NCBI GenBank assembly: GCA_958296045.1
Contig: CATQHT010000002.1
Span: forward strand, 682,001 to 746,000
Origin: Rhodothermales bacterium
Lineage (GTDB): Bacteria > Bacteroidota > Rhodothermia > Rhodothermales > Bin80
Length of the DNA stretch: 64,000 nucleotides
Direction: 5' to 3'
Below the pieces are notes generated by a model. That model was not told where the DNA came from. It ran no database searches and saw only the letters and a list, made by a program, of their open reading frames with translations. The position numbers were made by a program, and so were the translations under genes. This document shows, piece after piece, positions 9,598-18,796 of the stretch; within the stretch, counting starts at the first letter, position 1, and every line of letters begins with the position of its first letter.

Positions 9598-10331
9598 CGC
9601 ACGGCCGGTGCGCTGCTTCTGAAAAACAGTCCGTCGACCTGTAAGAGCTGGCCCGTCACGGGATCATCGATGACCGGCTGTACAGACATCAGGGCAAACC
9701 CTCGCTCCTGCAGATACGTGACAAGCTCGACCAGGGATGGCTCGGCCTTGTACAAAGGAACGAGCGACAGCTCCAGCTGCACGCCGATCATGTGCGGCAG
9801 CGTTGCGGACGATCCCAAGAGGACATGCTTCTCAAATCCCTGCGTGTCAACTTTGAGAAACGGCCGCGAGCCCAACGACTCAAAGTCGCTATACACATCA
9901 TCGAGGCGTCGGACAGGCACGGCTTCACGGCCGACAGTAGCAGCGCCAGGATAGGCGTCGGTATGACGGCGGTGCACCGGAAGGAATGAGCTGCTTTCGC
10001 TGTTTTGTGCCAAGTTCAGCGTCGCCATGCCTCCCAGGCTGCCAAGCGCGCAGCGCACCACATGCCACCGCGGATCGCTGGCGGCATGCGCCTCCAGTTT
10101 GGTGAAGGCTTCTAATGAGGGCTCAAACGACACTATGGCGCCCTTGAATCCCGTCGTTCGCAGCTCCTTGCCATATCCGCCCGTGCTGGCTCCCACGTCG
10201 AAAACGAGGTCAATGCCATAGTGGCAAAAGAGGCGCAGGCGCCGTGCCAATGGTGACGATCGCGGATTAAAGCGGATGAGGTCGAATCCGCTTAGCTGTA
10301 TCATCCGTTTGACAAGAGTCTTGGCGCTCAT
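9594..10331 (-). CDS. FkbM family methyltransferase
   Basis: A protein of 245 residues. The SAM-binding motif I is LVFDVGASTGGYGKELR at about 41-57, and the later conserved FkbM block KVDTQGFEKHVLLGS is present at about 160-174. Such enzymes often O-methylate sugars of surface polysaccharides or natural products. Its position between the polymerase/ligase and flippase genes suggests it methylates the polysaccharide repeat unit. The start overlaps the stop of the O-antigen ligase-like gene by ATGA (10328-10331), and its own stop overlaps the flippase start the same way. Confidence 0.92.
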   Translation of the reverse strand: MSAKTLVKRMIQLSGFDLIRFNPRSSPLARRLRLFCHYGIDLVFDVGASTGGYGKELRTTGFKGAIVSFEPSLEAFTKLEAHAASDPRWHVVRCALGSLGGMATLNLAQNSESSSFLPVHRRHTDAYPGAATVGREAVPVRRLDDVYSDFESLGSRPFLKVDTQGFEKHVLLGSSATLPHMIGVQLELSLVPLYKAEPSLVELVTYLQERGFALMSVQPVIDDPVTGQLLQVDGLFFRSSAPAVR

Positions 10332-11779
10332 GCGGTAGTAGCAGCGGTGTCCCGCACTTCACGGCGGCTGCGCAGATAGGCGCCGCCAGCCAGACCTGTC
10401 GTAACGCTGAAAATGAACAGAGAGTCTTTCAAGAAGAATGGGTTGGAAGTCACCGTGGAAAGCACAAAGCCTATCAGGCTGATGCCAGCGGCCAAGCCGC
10501 ACAGGCGTGTCCAGTACGTGGCGCCGCTCGTCTGGAAGGCCTCAAGTCCCTGCCAGAGGGTGCGCCCCCAGAAGAACAGGATCAGCCCCAGGCCCCAGAG
10601 GCCGAACTTGTACCAAAGCCCAACATAGCCGTTGTGAACCAACGGATCAAAGTCCGTCCACTGATGCGCGATGTCGTAGAAATAGTAAGATACCCCCATG
10701 CCGTAGCCGATGAATGGGTTCTGCCAGATGCGATCCAGCACCGTGGCCGCCTCCCTGAATCGGTTGACCAGCGAGAGGTCCTGTGTCACCGCGGTGCCGA
10801 TTGATAAGATCCGCTCTACCAGGCCACCTAGGAGCAGGTCCATATAGGATCCGACAAGAAGATACCCTGCTCCAATCATCGTGCCGAGCGCGACACTGCC
10901 CATAATCAGAATGAGCCTCCGCCTACGGCGATCTGTCAGACACACCAGCGCCGCGAAGCCGAGGAAAAATGCCATCCAGTAGCCGCGGCTCTGCGTCAAT
11001 ATGAGGCCGCCAAAGCAGAGAAAAAAGCCGGCACCGGCTGCAATGAAAGACTTCAGGCTCCGGGCATACACCACCAGCACCACCGAGAAGAGGGCGCTCA
11101 CCATGAGCAGGTTGTCATTGGTCACCACGCGGCCCGTCTGCACCTGCCACGCCTGCGTGACCCTTCCTAGCATCTGCCAGTACTCGTAAAAGTTGCGCAG
11201 CGCTACGAGCATGCCCACCGCCATCACCGTCAGCACTAGCGCCTTGGGTCCCCAGCGGTGGCGGGCGGCGACCTCCTTTAGCGGAAAGTAGAGCGCCAAC
11301 AGCGAGAGCGAAAACAGCTCGCTCACCGCACCAACGAAGCGTCCGCTAAACAGGAGAGTGAGCACCAGCGTGCATGGCAACAGCACCATAAAGATGCCCA
11401 GCGCCCAGTCTGCGCGTGTTCTTAGCAGCGGCGCACGTGCAACAGCTACGTGCCGTACCAACCACACGCTAAGCGCCGCATACAGGTACAGAGCATAGAC
11501 GATTTCGCGCAGCTGAAATCCCGCCTCGTTGTTAGCAACGATGACGAACCCGATCAGCACCGTGAACAGGTTCAGTGTCGGATGCCGAAAGAGCCACACC
11601 GCTGCGGACACAGCCAGCATCCCGGCGGGCAGGGCGGCAGCAAGGGTCCAGTCCCCGGTAGAGGCGACAAAGAGCGTAACGATGACCCCAAACGCCAGTG
11701 CCGCAGTAAGAAGCGCGCGTCCCCATTGCCAGACGCTGCGGGCACGGGGTGCGGCGAGAGCGGCAGGTGGAGCGCTCAT
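10328..11779 (-). CDS. O-antigen ligase / polysaccharide polymerase-like membrane protein (Wzy/WaaL type)
   Basis: I take the ATG at 11779 (MSAPPAALAAPRARSVWQWG), giving 483 residues; the longer frame would overlap the preceding gene by 52 bp. About ten or more membrane segments are seen, with a large periplasmic loop at roughly residues 310-400 that carries FREAATVLDRIWQNPFIGYGMGVSYYFYD and a conserved His (DPLVHNGYVGLWYKFG). This is the Wzy_C (O-antigen ligase) pattern. It either polymerises repeat units or ligates the chain to a lipid acceptor at the periplasmic face. Operon neighbours (Wzz-like, flippase) favour polymerisation. I cannot separate the two roles by sequence. Confidence 0.88.
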   Translation of the reverse strand: MSAPPAALAAPRARSVWQWGRALLTAALAFGVIVTLFVASTGDWTLAAALPAGMLAVSAAVWLFRHPTLNLFTVLIGFVIVANNEAGFQLREIVYALYLYAALSVWLVRHVAVARAPLLRTRADWALGIFMVLLPCTLVLTLLFSGRFVGAVSELFSLSLLALYFPLKEVAARHRWGPKALVLTVMAVGMLVALRNFYEYWQMLGRVTQAWQVQTGRVVTNDNLLMVSALFSVVLVVYARSLKSFIAAGAGFFLCFGGLILTQSRGYWMAFFLGFAALVCLTDRRRRRLILIMGSVALGTMIGAGYLLVGSYMDLLLGGLVERILSIGTAVTQDLSLVNRFREAATVLDRIWQNPFIGYGMGVSYYFYDIAHQWTDFDPLVHNGYVGLWYKFGLWGLGLILFFWGRTLWQGLEAFQTSGATYWTRLCGLAAGISLIGFVLSTVTSNPFFLKDSLFIFSVTTGLAGGAYLRSRREVRDTAATTA

Positions 11780-11802
11780 GAAAAAGGCCGTGACAACCCT
11801 GT

Positions 11803-12987
11803 CTATGCAGGGCTGAGTTTGCGCGCCAGCGTGCGGTAGTTCTTGCGCCACCACGCCAACAGCAGCACATATGCCACGCTCAGCATAAATCCGCTGGCGG
11901 TCGATGCCACACAGATCACCGCACGTGCTGGACGAGCCTTGTCCACGGGCGGTACAGCCGCATCGATAACCTCTACTGCCTCAATCTGCCGCAGCTCTTC
12001 CAAGCGCGCTTCCTCCAGAACGGGGCGGATGTAGGCTACCAGCTGCCCCAGAATCAGGCGACTGGTTTCGAGATCCACAAACTGGCGTGCCAATTCCGGT
12101 AGGCTGTCTTGAGCTACGGGCATCACGGCTTCCTGTCCTTCGAGCGCGGCCTGGTACTGCGCCGTGACAGCGTCCAAAGCGCGGCGGGCAGAGCGCGTAG
12201 CAGAATTCTTCTCTCCGTATAGGTAGAGGAGACGTTCATGTTCGACCTCGGTCACCAGAAGACTCATCCTGACCTCTACCATGCCTGTCATGAATGCTTC
12301 TGCCTGCGAGGCGATATCCAGCACGCCGGAATGCGCCTGTAGATCGCGCACCGCATTGTTGATGGAGTCCAGCTCCGCCTCCATAGCTAAGTATCGTACC
12401 TCGACCTTTTCGCGATAGGCGCGAGCATTCTGTGAGGCAAGCGCGGCGTTGCGCCGGTTCAGCTCCGCCACGACAAAGTTGGCTATATCCGCGGCGCGCT
12501 GCGGGTCCTTGTCGAAGGCGCGTACGGACAGGTGGTTGTATTCCTGGTCGACGACAAAGGCTAGGTTTTCAGAAAGCACCTCTATCGCGCGAAACTGCGG
12601 GGCATCGCTGTCGGCCACGTCATACACCACGACCAGATCGAATTGGCCCACCACGCTTTCTTTCATGGTGCGGCTGTCAAGGATGGACAGATACCGCTGG
12701 TAGTCGCCGGAGATGCCGCCCAGAAGGGAGGAGGCCGTAGTGGGCATGGAAGCGCCGCCAGCAAGCGCAGAAAGCAGGCCGGAGGCCATCCGGCCCGGCA
12801 GCAGTAGCCGCGTCTCTGCCATATACCACGCAGGCAGGAGAAGGCTGATGATTACCGCACCCACCGCAGCCGCGCCGGTGATGCCTACCACCACCCAGCG
12901 GCGCTGCCATATTGTGCGCAATGCGACAAAGATCGGCGAATCCGACTCCTTGCCCGCAGGGGTGGCGCGCTCGTGCTCGCGTTCCAA
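11803..12987 (-). CDS. Wzz-like chain-length determinant / polysaccharide co-polymerase
   Basis: A protein of 394 residues with the Wzz topology. The first membrane segment is at about 31-53 (WVVVGITGAAAVGAVIISLLL), then a long periplasmic region with a helical coiled part at about 165-290, then a second segment at about 355-380 near the C-terminus (ICVASTASGFMLSVAYVLLL). No tyrosine-kinase domain follows, so it is the kinase-less type. It should set polysaccharide chain length with the Wzy-like protein. The start is TTG at 12987, preceded by GAGG; that signal overlaps the stop codon of the exporter gene, so translation is coupled. Confidence 0.88.
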   Translation of the reverse strand: MEREHERATPAGKESDSPIFVALRTIWQRRWVVVGITGAAAVGAVIISLLLPAWYMAETRLLLPGRMASGLLSALAGGASMPTTASSLLGGISGDYQRYLSILDSRTMKESVVGQFDLVVVYDVADSDAPQFRAIEVLSENLAFVVDQEYNHLSVRAFDKDPQRAADIANFVVAELNRRNAALASQNARAYREKVEVRYLAMEAELDSINNAVRDLQAHSGVLDIASQAEAFMTGMVEVRMSLLVTEVEHERLLYLYGEKNSATRSARRALDAVTAQYQAALEGQEAVMPVAQDSLPELARQFVDLETSRLILGQLVAYIRPVLEEARLEELRQIEAVEVIDAAVPPVDKARPARAVICVASTASGFMLSVAYVLLLAWWRKNYRTLARKLSPA

Positions 12988-12995
12988 AGCAGACC

Positions 12996-14696
12996 TCAGT
13001 TCTTGCGGAACAGCGCTATGTACGTAGTCAGAATGCTGGTGACCGCCGTGATGCCCGCGACAATAACCTGCGTGATCTGAATGCGGTTCTGCTGTTGGCC
13101 AAGCAGCAGCTGCTGCATCTCGGGCGTTTCGGCAATGTCCTGGCGATCGACGAAGATCGTGTCCCCGTTGCGCACGACTGTCCCTTGACCCTTGCGTATT
13201 TCGCCAGAAGCGCTGCTGAACACAAAGATGCCGGTGCTGCCGGGCGCCGGACCGCCGGCCTGGTCCACATAGTAGCGAGCGGAGCGACCCTCTTCGAAAG
13301 GTACATAGCTGGGGCGTGGTACCTGTCCGCTGACCCGCACCGTCTGTTCGTCGCGCGGAAACACCACGCGATCCCCGTTATAGAGCACGATGGATTCGCC
13401 TCCCGAGCTTAAGGCCGCAGCGATATCTACAAGCACCCGGTACGCGGCTTCGCGCGAAAACGACTCGGCAAAGTTGCGACTGAAGAAGTCCAACGTGCTC
13501 AGACGTGCAGACTCTTTGAAGTCAAGCGACTGGCTCCGCTCCATAAACGCGCCATCGAGGTTCGCATCCTGCTCCAGGCCGCCGGCCATCTGGACCAGCT
13601 CTTGAATGGTGGTCTTGCCACTCTCGATAGAATAAGAGCCCGGATACCGCACTCTGCCCTGAATCCTAGCGATGGCCAGCTCCGGGGATTGCACCACTAG
13701 GTGATCCCCGGGCTCGAGCTGGGGGTTGTGCTGGATGTTTTCGAGTACGCGTTGCACATTCAAGTACGATGTTTCCACGCCACCGGTCCGTGCCAGTCGC
13801 ACCGAATCCAGCCGGGCTGTGCCCGCAGGACCTGCAGCCAGCCTGAGCAGGTCGGCAGCCGTGTCACCAGGCCTAAGGTCGTACGTGCCAGGATATGCCA
13901 CATCGCCCGAGACCCGAATGCCGTCACGCAGCTGATGAAACGATTCTACCACGATGCGGTCGCCGTCGCGCAGATATGGGTTGTGCTCGGTGTCGCCGAA
14001 GATGTAATAGCGGACCAGATCTATCCGGGTGACGGTGCTGTCCCGGTGTCTGATTTCCACGTTGCGAAATGCTGGCAGGTAGTTGGCCTGGAGGCTGGGG
14101 CGGCGCGCTGGCAGGAAGATGTACTCCCCGGTCTCGATATCGAAATATTTGGGAGTAAAGGTTTCTGCCAATACCTCGTCCACGCGCGATATGGGCAGCA
14201 TGAGGTAGCGCCCAGGCTGTGGCACGGCGCCGGAGACATGCACATAAAATGATCGTGCCTGGACCAGCGAAACGCTGATCGGGACGTTGCTGTGCTGCTC
14301 TTTAAGTGCGGCAAGCGATGCAGACTGCACCTGTGCCAGCGTGTGTCCCGCCGCGGTGATCTGTCCAGCTTCGGGCAGGTCCAGAAAGCCTCCTGCAGAA
14401 ACTGTGACGTTGTACGTGTTGGACAGGATACCTCCGATACCGATGTTAAATCGGTCGCCCGGCCCCACGACATAGGCATCGGGATCCACGGCGCCCTCTA
14501 GTGCTAGGGCGCTCCCTTGCATCGCGGCTTCCTGGACGCGCGCCTGCAGTTCGGACAGCGCATTAGCGCCGCCCAGCCCAATCAATGCGGAGGCAGCGCT
14601 CTTGTCCTGTGCCTGAGCAGCGTAGGTCAGGAGTGACCACAGCAGGCCGAGCGCGCACAGCACCGCTCCATAACTCGCTCTTCTAGTGTTACTCAT
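12996..14696 (-). CDS. Outer-membrane polysaccharide export protein (SLBB domains, Wza-like)
   Basis: I chose the ATG at 14696 (MSNTRRASYGAVLCALGLLW), which begins a signal peptide ending near YAAQAQ; 566 residues. The polysaccharide export domain starts with DAYVVGPGDRFNIGIGG. Three SLBB-type repeats follow, seen in RIQGRVRYPGSYSIESG, IRVSGDVAYPGTYDLRPGD and VRVSGQVPRPSYVPFEEG. A C-terminal hydrophobic helix (QITQVIVAGITAVTSILTTYIAL) could span the outer membrane as in Wza. There is no lipobox, unlike Escherichia coli Wza. It is the first gene of the operon; the promoter should lie in the 112-bp divergent gap before ispE. Confidence 0.9.
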   Translation of the reverse strand: MSNTRRASYGAVLCALGLLWSLLTYAAQAQDKSAASALIGLGGANALSELQARVQEAAMQGSALALEGAVDPDAYVVGPGDRFNIGIGGILSNTYNVTVSAGGFLDLPEAGQITAAGHTLAQVQSASLAALKEQHSNVPISVSLVQARSFYVHVSGAVPQPGRYLMLPISRVDEVLAETFTPKYFDIETGEYIFLPARRPSLQANYLPAFRNVEIRHRDSTVTRIDLVRYYIFGDTEHNPYLRDGDRIVVESFHQLRDGIRVSGDVAYPGTYDLRPGDTAADLLRLAAGPAGTARLDSVRLARTGGVETSYLNVQRVLENIQHNPQLEPGDHLVVQSPELAIARIQGRVRYPGSYSIESGKTTIQELVQMAGGLEQDANLDGAFMERSQSLDFKESARLSTLDFFSRNFAESFSREAAYRVLVDIAAALSSGGESIVLYNGDRVVFPRDEQTVRVSGQVPRPSYVPFEEGRSARYYVDQAGGPAPGSTGIFVFSSASGEIRKGQGTVVRNGDTIFVDRQDIAETPEMQQLLLGQQQNRIQITQVIVAGITAVTSILTTYIALFRKN

Positions 14697-14808
14697 CGAA
14701 AAAGAGGTTGATGAGGTAGCGGTCGTGTGATGCGCTGTGGGGGGATGTGCTGGGGCAGCCAGATAGCGCACGCTGGAACGCGGCCTAGAGCTGACGGTTT
14801 CTAACCAT

Positions 14809-15675
14809 ATGGCACCGATGGCAGCGGGGGTTCGCACCGCGCGGGCGCCGGGCAAAATCAACCTCGGGTTGCGTGTTCTGAGGCGTCGCCCAGACGGCTA
14901 CCACGACCTGGATACCGTCTTTTATCCAATAGCATGGGCTGACACACTCCAGGTGCAGGCGGCTGCCCGACTTGTCCTGCGTTGCGATGCGCCCGGGATA
15001 CCGGTGGATGAAACCAACCTAGTGATGCGCGCCGCGCGTGCGCTGGCCCAGGAGACCAGCACCCAAAGAGGCGCGGATATTGAGCTTATCAAGCACCTGC
15101 CAGCGGGCGCGGGCCTGGGGGGCGGCTCCAGTGATGCGGCCGCCACGCTGCGGCTCTTGGCCGACCTTTGGCAGACGCGCACGCCCAAGACAGTGCTGCA
15201 ACGCCTGGCGTTGGCCATGGGATCGGATGTGCCGTTCTTTTTGAATTCCAAGCCTGCGCGCGCCAGTGGGCGGGGCGAGGTGCTGGAGCTGATGGCGGGA
15301 TACGTGATGCCCTTTGCGCTGGTGGTAGTGGTTCCGCGTCTTCATGTGTCTACTGCATGGGCTTTCAGCAAGGTCAAGCCGCGGGCGTCGCATGGCAGCA
15401 GCCTGTGTGCTGCTGTAGTTTCCAACGACCTTGGGCGCTGGCGCCGGGAGCTGGTAAACGACTTTGAGGGGCCCGTCATGGCGGCCTTGCCCGAGATACG
15501 GACACGCAAAGAGGCGCTGATGACTTTGGGCGCCGGATTTGCGTCCCTTACGGGGACCGGCTCGGCCGTGTACGGTATGTTTGAAGATGTGCGGCATGCC
15601 CGCGCGGCTGCGGCGGAAGCCCAAGAAGCGGGGTGCATAGTGTATATGGAGCTGGGCGCAACGCCCCAGGTTTGA
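14809..15675 (+). CDS. ispE: 4-diphosphocytidyl-2-C-methyl-D-erythritol kinase
   Basis: A 288-residue GHMP kinase. It phosphorylates CDP-methylerythritol in the MEP route to isoprenoid precursors. The substrate-binding start ARAPGKINLGLRVLRRRPDGYH contains the catalytic Lys (about residue 16). The ATP-binding motif PAGAGLGGGSSDAAA is at about 98-112, and the catalytic Asp is in MGSDVPFF. The C-terminal GHMP motif is GAGFASLTGTGSAVYG. The gene is transcribed away from the polysaccharide operon; its product supplies undecaprenyl precursors for that pathway, but co-regulation is not evident. ispG at 29413-30528 is a second MEP gene in this window. Confidence 0.95.
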   Translation: MAPMAAGVRTARAPGKINLGLRVLRRRPDGYHDLDTVFYPIAWADTLQVQAAARLVLRCDAPGIPVDETNLVMRAARALAQETSTQRGADIELIKHLPAGAGLGGGSSDAAATLRLLADLWQTRTPKTVLQRLALAMGSDVPFFLNSKPARASGRGEVLELMAGYVMPFALVVVVPRLHVSTAWAFSKVKPRASHGSSLCAAVVSNDLGRWRRELVNDFEGPVMAALPEIRTRKEALMTLGAGFASLTGTGSAVYGMFEDVRHARAAAAEAQEAGCIVYMELGATPQV

Positions 15676-15728
15676 ATGGAAGCTCCAGGGACGGATCCGC
15701 AACGTCAGAATCCATAGCATACTCCATT

Positions 15729-17501
15729 ATGGTCCGTGTGAGAACCTTGTGGACGCTGAGCCTGATACTTGTGGTCTGCGGCTGTGCGGACCAAGATCAG
15801 ACGCGGCAGCCCAATGTCATCATCATCCTTACCGACGACCAGGGATGGGGAGATGTTGGCTTTAACGGCAACACCAACATTTCCACACCCAACCTGGACC
15901 GGATTGCGCGCCAAGGCGTCCGCCTCGACCGGTTCTATGTCAGCCCTGTCTGCTCTCCGACGCGGGCGGAGCTGCTGACCGGACGTTACCACGTACGCTC
16001 AGGGGTGGATGGCACGAGTGCTGGCCAGGAGCGCCTGGATCTGAATGAATCTACGCTGGCCGAAGTGTTTAATGCTGCCGGCTATGCGACCGGCGCGTTT
16101 GGCAAATGGCACAACGGCTCGCAGCCGCCCTATCATCCGACAGCGCGCGGCTTCGACGAGTATTACGGCTTCCCTTCCGGTCACTGGGGCGACTATTTCA
16201 GCCCGATGCTGGATCACAACGGGACATGGGTACAGGGCGAGGGATACCTTCCAGATGATATAACCACGAAGGCGCTCGCCTTTATGGAAGCCCACGCGGA
16301 CCGCCCGTTCCTGGTGTACCTGCCATACAACACGCCGCATAGTCCGATGCAGGTGCCCGATGCGTTCTTTGACCCGTTGGACGGGGATACGCTTGCGCAA
16401 CGGCACCGCCAGCCAGAGCGCGAAGACCTCGAACATACAAGGGCGGCGCTGGCCATGACCGCCAACATTGACTGGAATGTGGGACGTATCCTGGACTGGC
16501 TTGCTTCCTGGGCGCTGGATAGTCAGACCATTGTGCTCTACCTTTCTGACAACGGTCCGAACGGTGCTCGTTTCAACGGAGGAATGAAAGGGCGCAAGGG
16601 ATCAACGGACGAAGGGGGCGTGCGGGTACCATTCGTGGTGCAGTGGCCGGGCTCTGTGGAGGCTGGGCAGACCATCGACCAGATAGCCGCTGCCATAGAT
16701 ATTAGACCGACGCTGATGGAGCTGGTGGGCTTGACCTTAGCCGACACCACGCTTCCCTTTGATGGTGTGAGCCTGGCCCCGCTGCTTTTGGGACAGCCAT
16801 TCGGCCATGCGGACCGGCTGGTGCCTAGCCATTGGCGCGGCCGCACCAGCATACGCAGCCAGCGGTTTCGTCTAGACCATCAGGGAGCGCTCTTTGACAT
16901 GGTCGCCGATCCCGGACAGTACGAGGATGTGGCTGCGCGCCATCCCGAAGTGCTGGCAGCGCTGATAAGCGCGCATAAGGAGTTCGAGGATCTGGTTCGC
17001 CGCGAGGTTACTGCGCGGGAAGCCCGCCCGTATACGGTGGGCCACCCGCAGCACGAGTGGACCCATCTGCCAGCGCGTGACGCCCAAGCCAGCGGTGCGA
17101 TCACGCGATCTAACAGGTATCCCAATGACAGCCACTTCACCTCGTGGGTGAGTGTGGAGGACTCCATCTGGTGGGAGGCGGAAGTGTTGGCTACTGGAGC
17201 GTTCGTGGTGACACTGTACTACACGGTGCCACAAGGCAGCGAGGGCGCCGAAGTGGAGGTGCGTTTCGGCAAACACCGGCTGGCCGGGATTGTTGCTCCA
17301 TTCCACGATCCGCCGCTTCGCGGCATGGAGCGTGATCGGACGCCGCGCATCGAGTCGTACGTCAAGAATTTTCGACCGCTGACGCTTGGGACGATGACGT
17401 TGAGCGCTGGGCGGGGCGTGCTGGCACTGCGCGCGAACACGCGCCCTGGGGATCAGGTGATGGACTTCAAGATGTTGTCGTTCAGGAGACTGCCTGAATG
17501 A
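15729..17501 (+). CDS. Lipoprotein arylsulfatase (type I sulfatase)
   Basis: The start at 15729 gives 590 residues with a lipoprotein signal (SLILVVCGC, Cys near 17-19). The alkaline-phosphatase fold begins at NVIIILTDDQGWGDVG, where the two Asp bind calcium. The maturation motif is CSPTRAELLTGR with Cys75, the residue converted to formylglycine. The third metal site is YLSDNGPNG. A C-terminal extension of about 150 residues, beta-rich and containing WTHLPARDAQ, follows the catalytic domain. It should cleave a sulfate ester, probably from a sulfated glycan, and be membrane-anchored. The maturing enzyme (FGE or anSME) is not in the window. An upstream in-frame start would overlap ispE and lacks a signal peptide. 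Confidence 0.92.
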   Translation: MVRVRTLWTLSLILVVCGCADQDQTRQPNVIIILTDDQGWGDVGFNGNTNISTPNLDRIARQGVRLDRFYVSPVCSPTRAELLTGRYHVRSGVDGTSAGQERLDLNESTLAEVFNAAGYATGAFGKWHNGSQPPYHPTARGFDEYYGFPSGHWGDYFSPMLDHNGTWVQGEGYLPDDITTKALAFMEAHADRPFLVYLPYNTPHSPMQVPDAFFDPLDGDTLAQRHRQPEREDLEHTRAALAMTANIDWNVGRILDWLASWALDSQTIVLYLSDNGPNGARFNGGMKGRKGSTDEGGVRVPFVVQWPGSVEAGQTIDQIAAAIDIRPTLMELVGLTLADTTLPFDGVSLAPLLLGQPFGHADRLVPSHWRGRTSIRSQRFRLDHQGALFDMVADPGQYEDVAARHPEVLAALISAHKEFEDLVRREVTAREARPYTVGHPQHEWTHLPARDAQASGAITRSNRYPNDSHFTSWVSVEDSIWWEAEVLATGAFVVTLYYTVPQGSEGAEVEVRFGKHRLAGIVAPFHDPPLRGMERDRTPRIESYVKNFRPLTLGTMTLSAGRGVLALRANTRPGDQVMDFKMLSFRRLPE

Positions 17502-17515
17502 GTCAAAAAGGACGC

Positions 17516-18775
17516 TCAGGATGCGGATGCAGATGCGGCCAACGGCCCCTGATCGAGGCCAGCATCCAGTGCCAGCGCTTTCTCTATCAGGGCATCTTCT
17601 AGCTCCTTGAGGTCGTTGCGCTGTGCGATATAGCTGGTCAGTGCCTCCTTGAGCGAAGCCTCTCGGTGGACACTGGTCACATGCTTGCGGGTATCGCTGT
17701 CAATGATCCGGTCGATGGCCGCTATCGCGAAGGCGGGCTTGAGGGCGTGGCGGATGCGGCTTACCTCGATCGTGGACCACTGGGATTCGGTGATTTTCAT
17801 GCGCACGCGGATAATGCTGCCAGCCACCTTTTCGCGTTCTATGGCCTTGAGTACCGCCTCGGTCGGGTCCGCCTCGGACTTCAGGTCTAAGTCGAGCGCG
17901 ATGAAGCGCCGGGCTGGCGTTTCAATGAAGCGGTACGATGTCTTCTTCGAGGCGCCTTGTCTGGCAATGGTAACCAGAACAAACCCTTTACGACTGTCGC
18001 GTTCCCGAAAGGTGACACGCTCAATGCTACTGCTATAGACGACGGGTACCGCGTCGGCGTCGGTCGCACAGTTCTGGTGGTGGTGGATATGGCCTAGCGC
18101 CACGTAATCTATCGGTGGCACCGCGAGCTGCACAGGAGATAATACCGGCTCCTGCAGCATCAGGGTGGACGCCTCTGACCCGCCCTTAAGGCTGCCGGTT
18201 ACGCTAAAGTGGCCAGCCAGGACGGTCGGCAGTGCAGGGTCAAAGCGGGCCGCCTCCTTCTTGACGAAAGCGTGATATTTCTGTTCGATGGCTTCGCAGA
18301 GCGCTTCGGGCGTCATCCGCTTGTATTCGGCTCCTGCCAACAGGACGCTGCGCACGGGCCAAGGCATGGCCAGTAGCTGCAATGGGCCTCGCCGGGTCTG
18401 TATTCTCGCGGCGGTAGGCTTCCGAAAGACATGCACATCCCCGGTCAGATACCCGAAGATATCTATGGACGTCGCCTTGCCGTAGGATACCGGATGGTCA
18501 TGGTTGCCAGAGAGCATCACCATGGGGACGCCGGCGTCCGCCAGGGGCTTCAGGCACTGCGCAAAGACTTTCTGCTGCGTCGGGGTGGGCCGGGTAGTGC
18601 GAAACGCGTCCCCACAGAAAAGAAAGACGTCGATGTCTTCCTCAAGTCCACGTTTGACCATCGCATCAAAACACCGGCGAAAATCCTTTAGCCGGGTGTT
18701 GAGTCCATCCTTAGGGTCAATGGTGCCAAACGTGTTGGTACCAAGGTGAATGTCGGCTGTATGAAGAATTTTCAA
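17516..18775 (-). CDS. sbcD: DNA repair exonuclease SbcD (Mre11-like metallophosphoesterase)
   Basis: A 419-residue protein beginning MKILHTADIHLGT. The metallophosphoesterase motifs are in order: D-x-H in ADIHLG, GDAF, GNHDHP, GHFS and GHIHHHQ, all in the first 240 residues. A C-terminal domain of about 150 residues follows. SbcD is the nuclease subunit of the SbcCD complex that processes hairpins and protein-blocked DNA ends. The ATPase partner sbcC is normally adjacent but is missing here; the next gene downstream is the convergent sulfatase, 14 bp away. It shares its strand with the PBP gene upstream. Confidence 0.9.
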   Translation of the reverse strand: MKILHTADIHLGTNTFGTIDPKDGLNTRLKDFRRCFDAMVKRGLEEDIDVFLFCGDAFRTTRPTPTQQKVFAQCLKPLADAGVPMVMLSGNHDHPVSYGKATSIDIFGYLTGDVHVFRKPTAARIQTRRGPLQLLAMPWPVRSVLLAGAEYKRMTPEALCEAIEQKYHAFVKKEAARFDPALPTVLAGHFSVTGSLKGGSEASTLMLQEPVLSPVQLAVPPIDYVALGHIHHHQNCATDADAVPVVYSSSIERVTFRERDSRKGFVLVTIARQGASKKTSYRFIETPARRFIALDLDLKSEADPTEAVLKAIEREKVAGSIIRVRMKITESQWSTIEVSRIRHALKPAFAIAAIDRIIDSDTRKHVTSVHREASLKEALTSYIAQRNDLKELEDALIEKALALDAGLDQGPLAASASAS

Positions 18776-18796
18776 AATGGTGGCTGCTGCCGGTTC

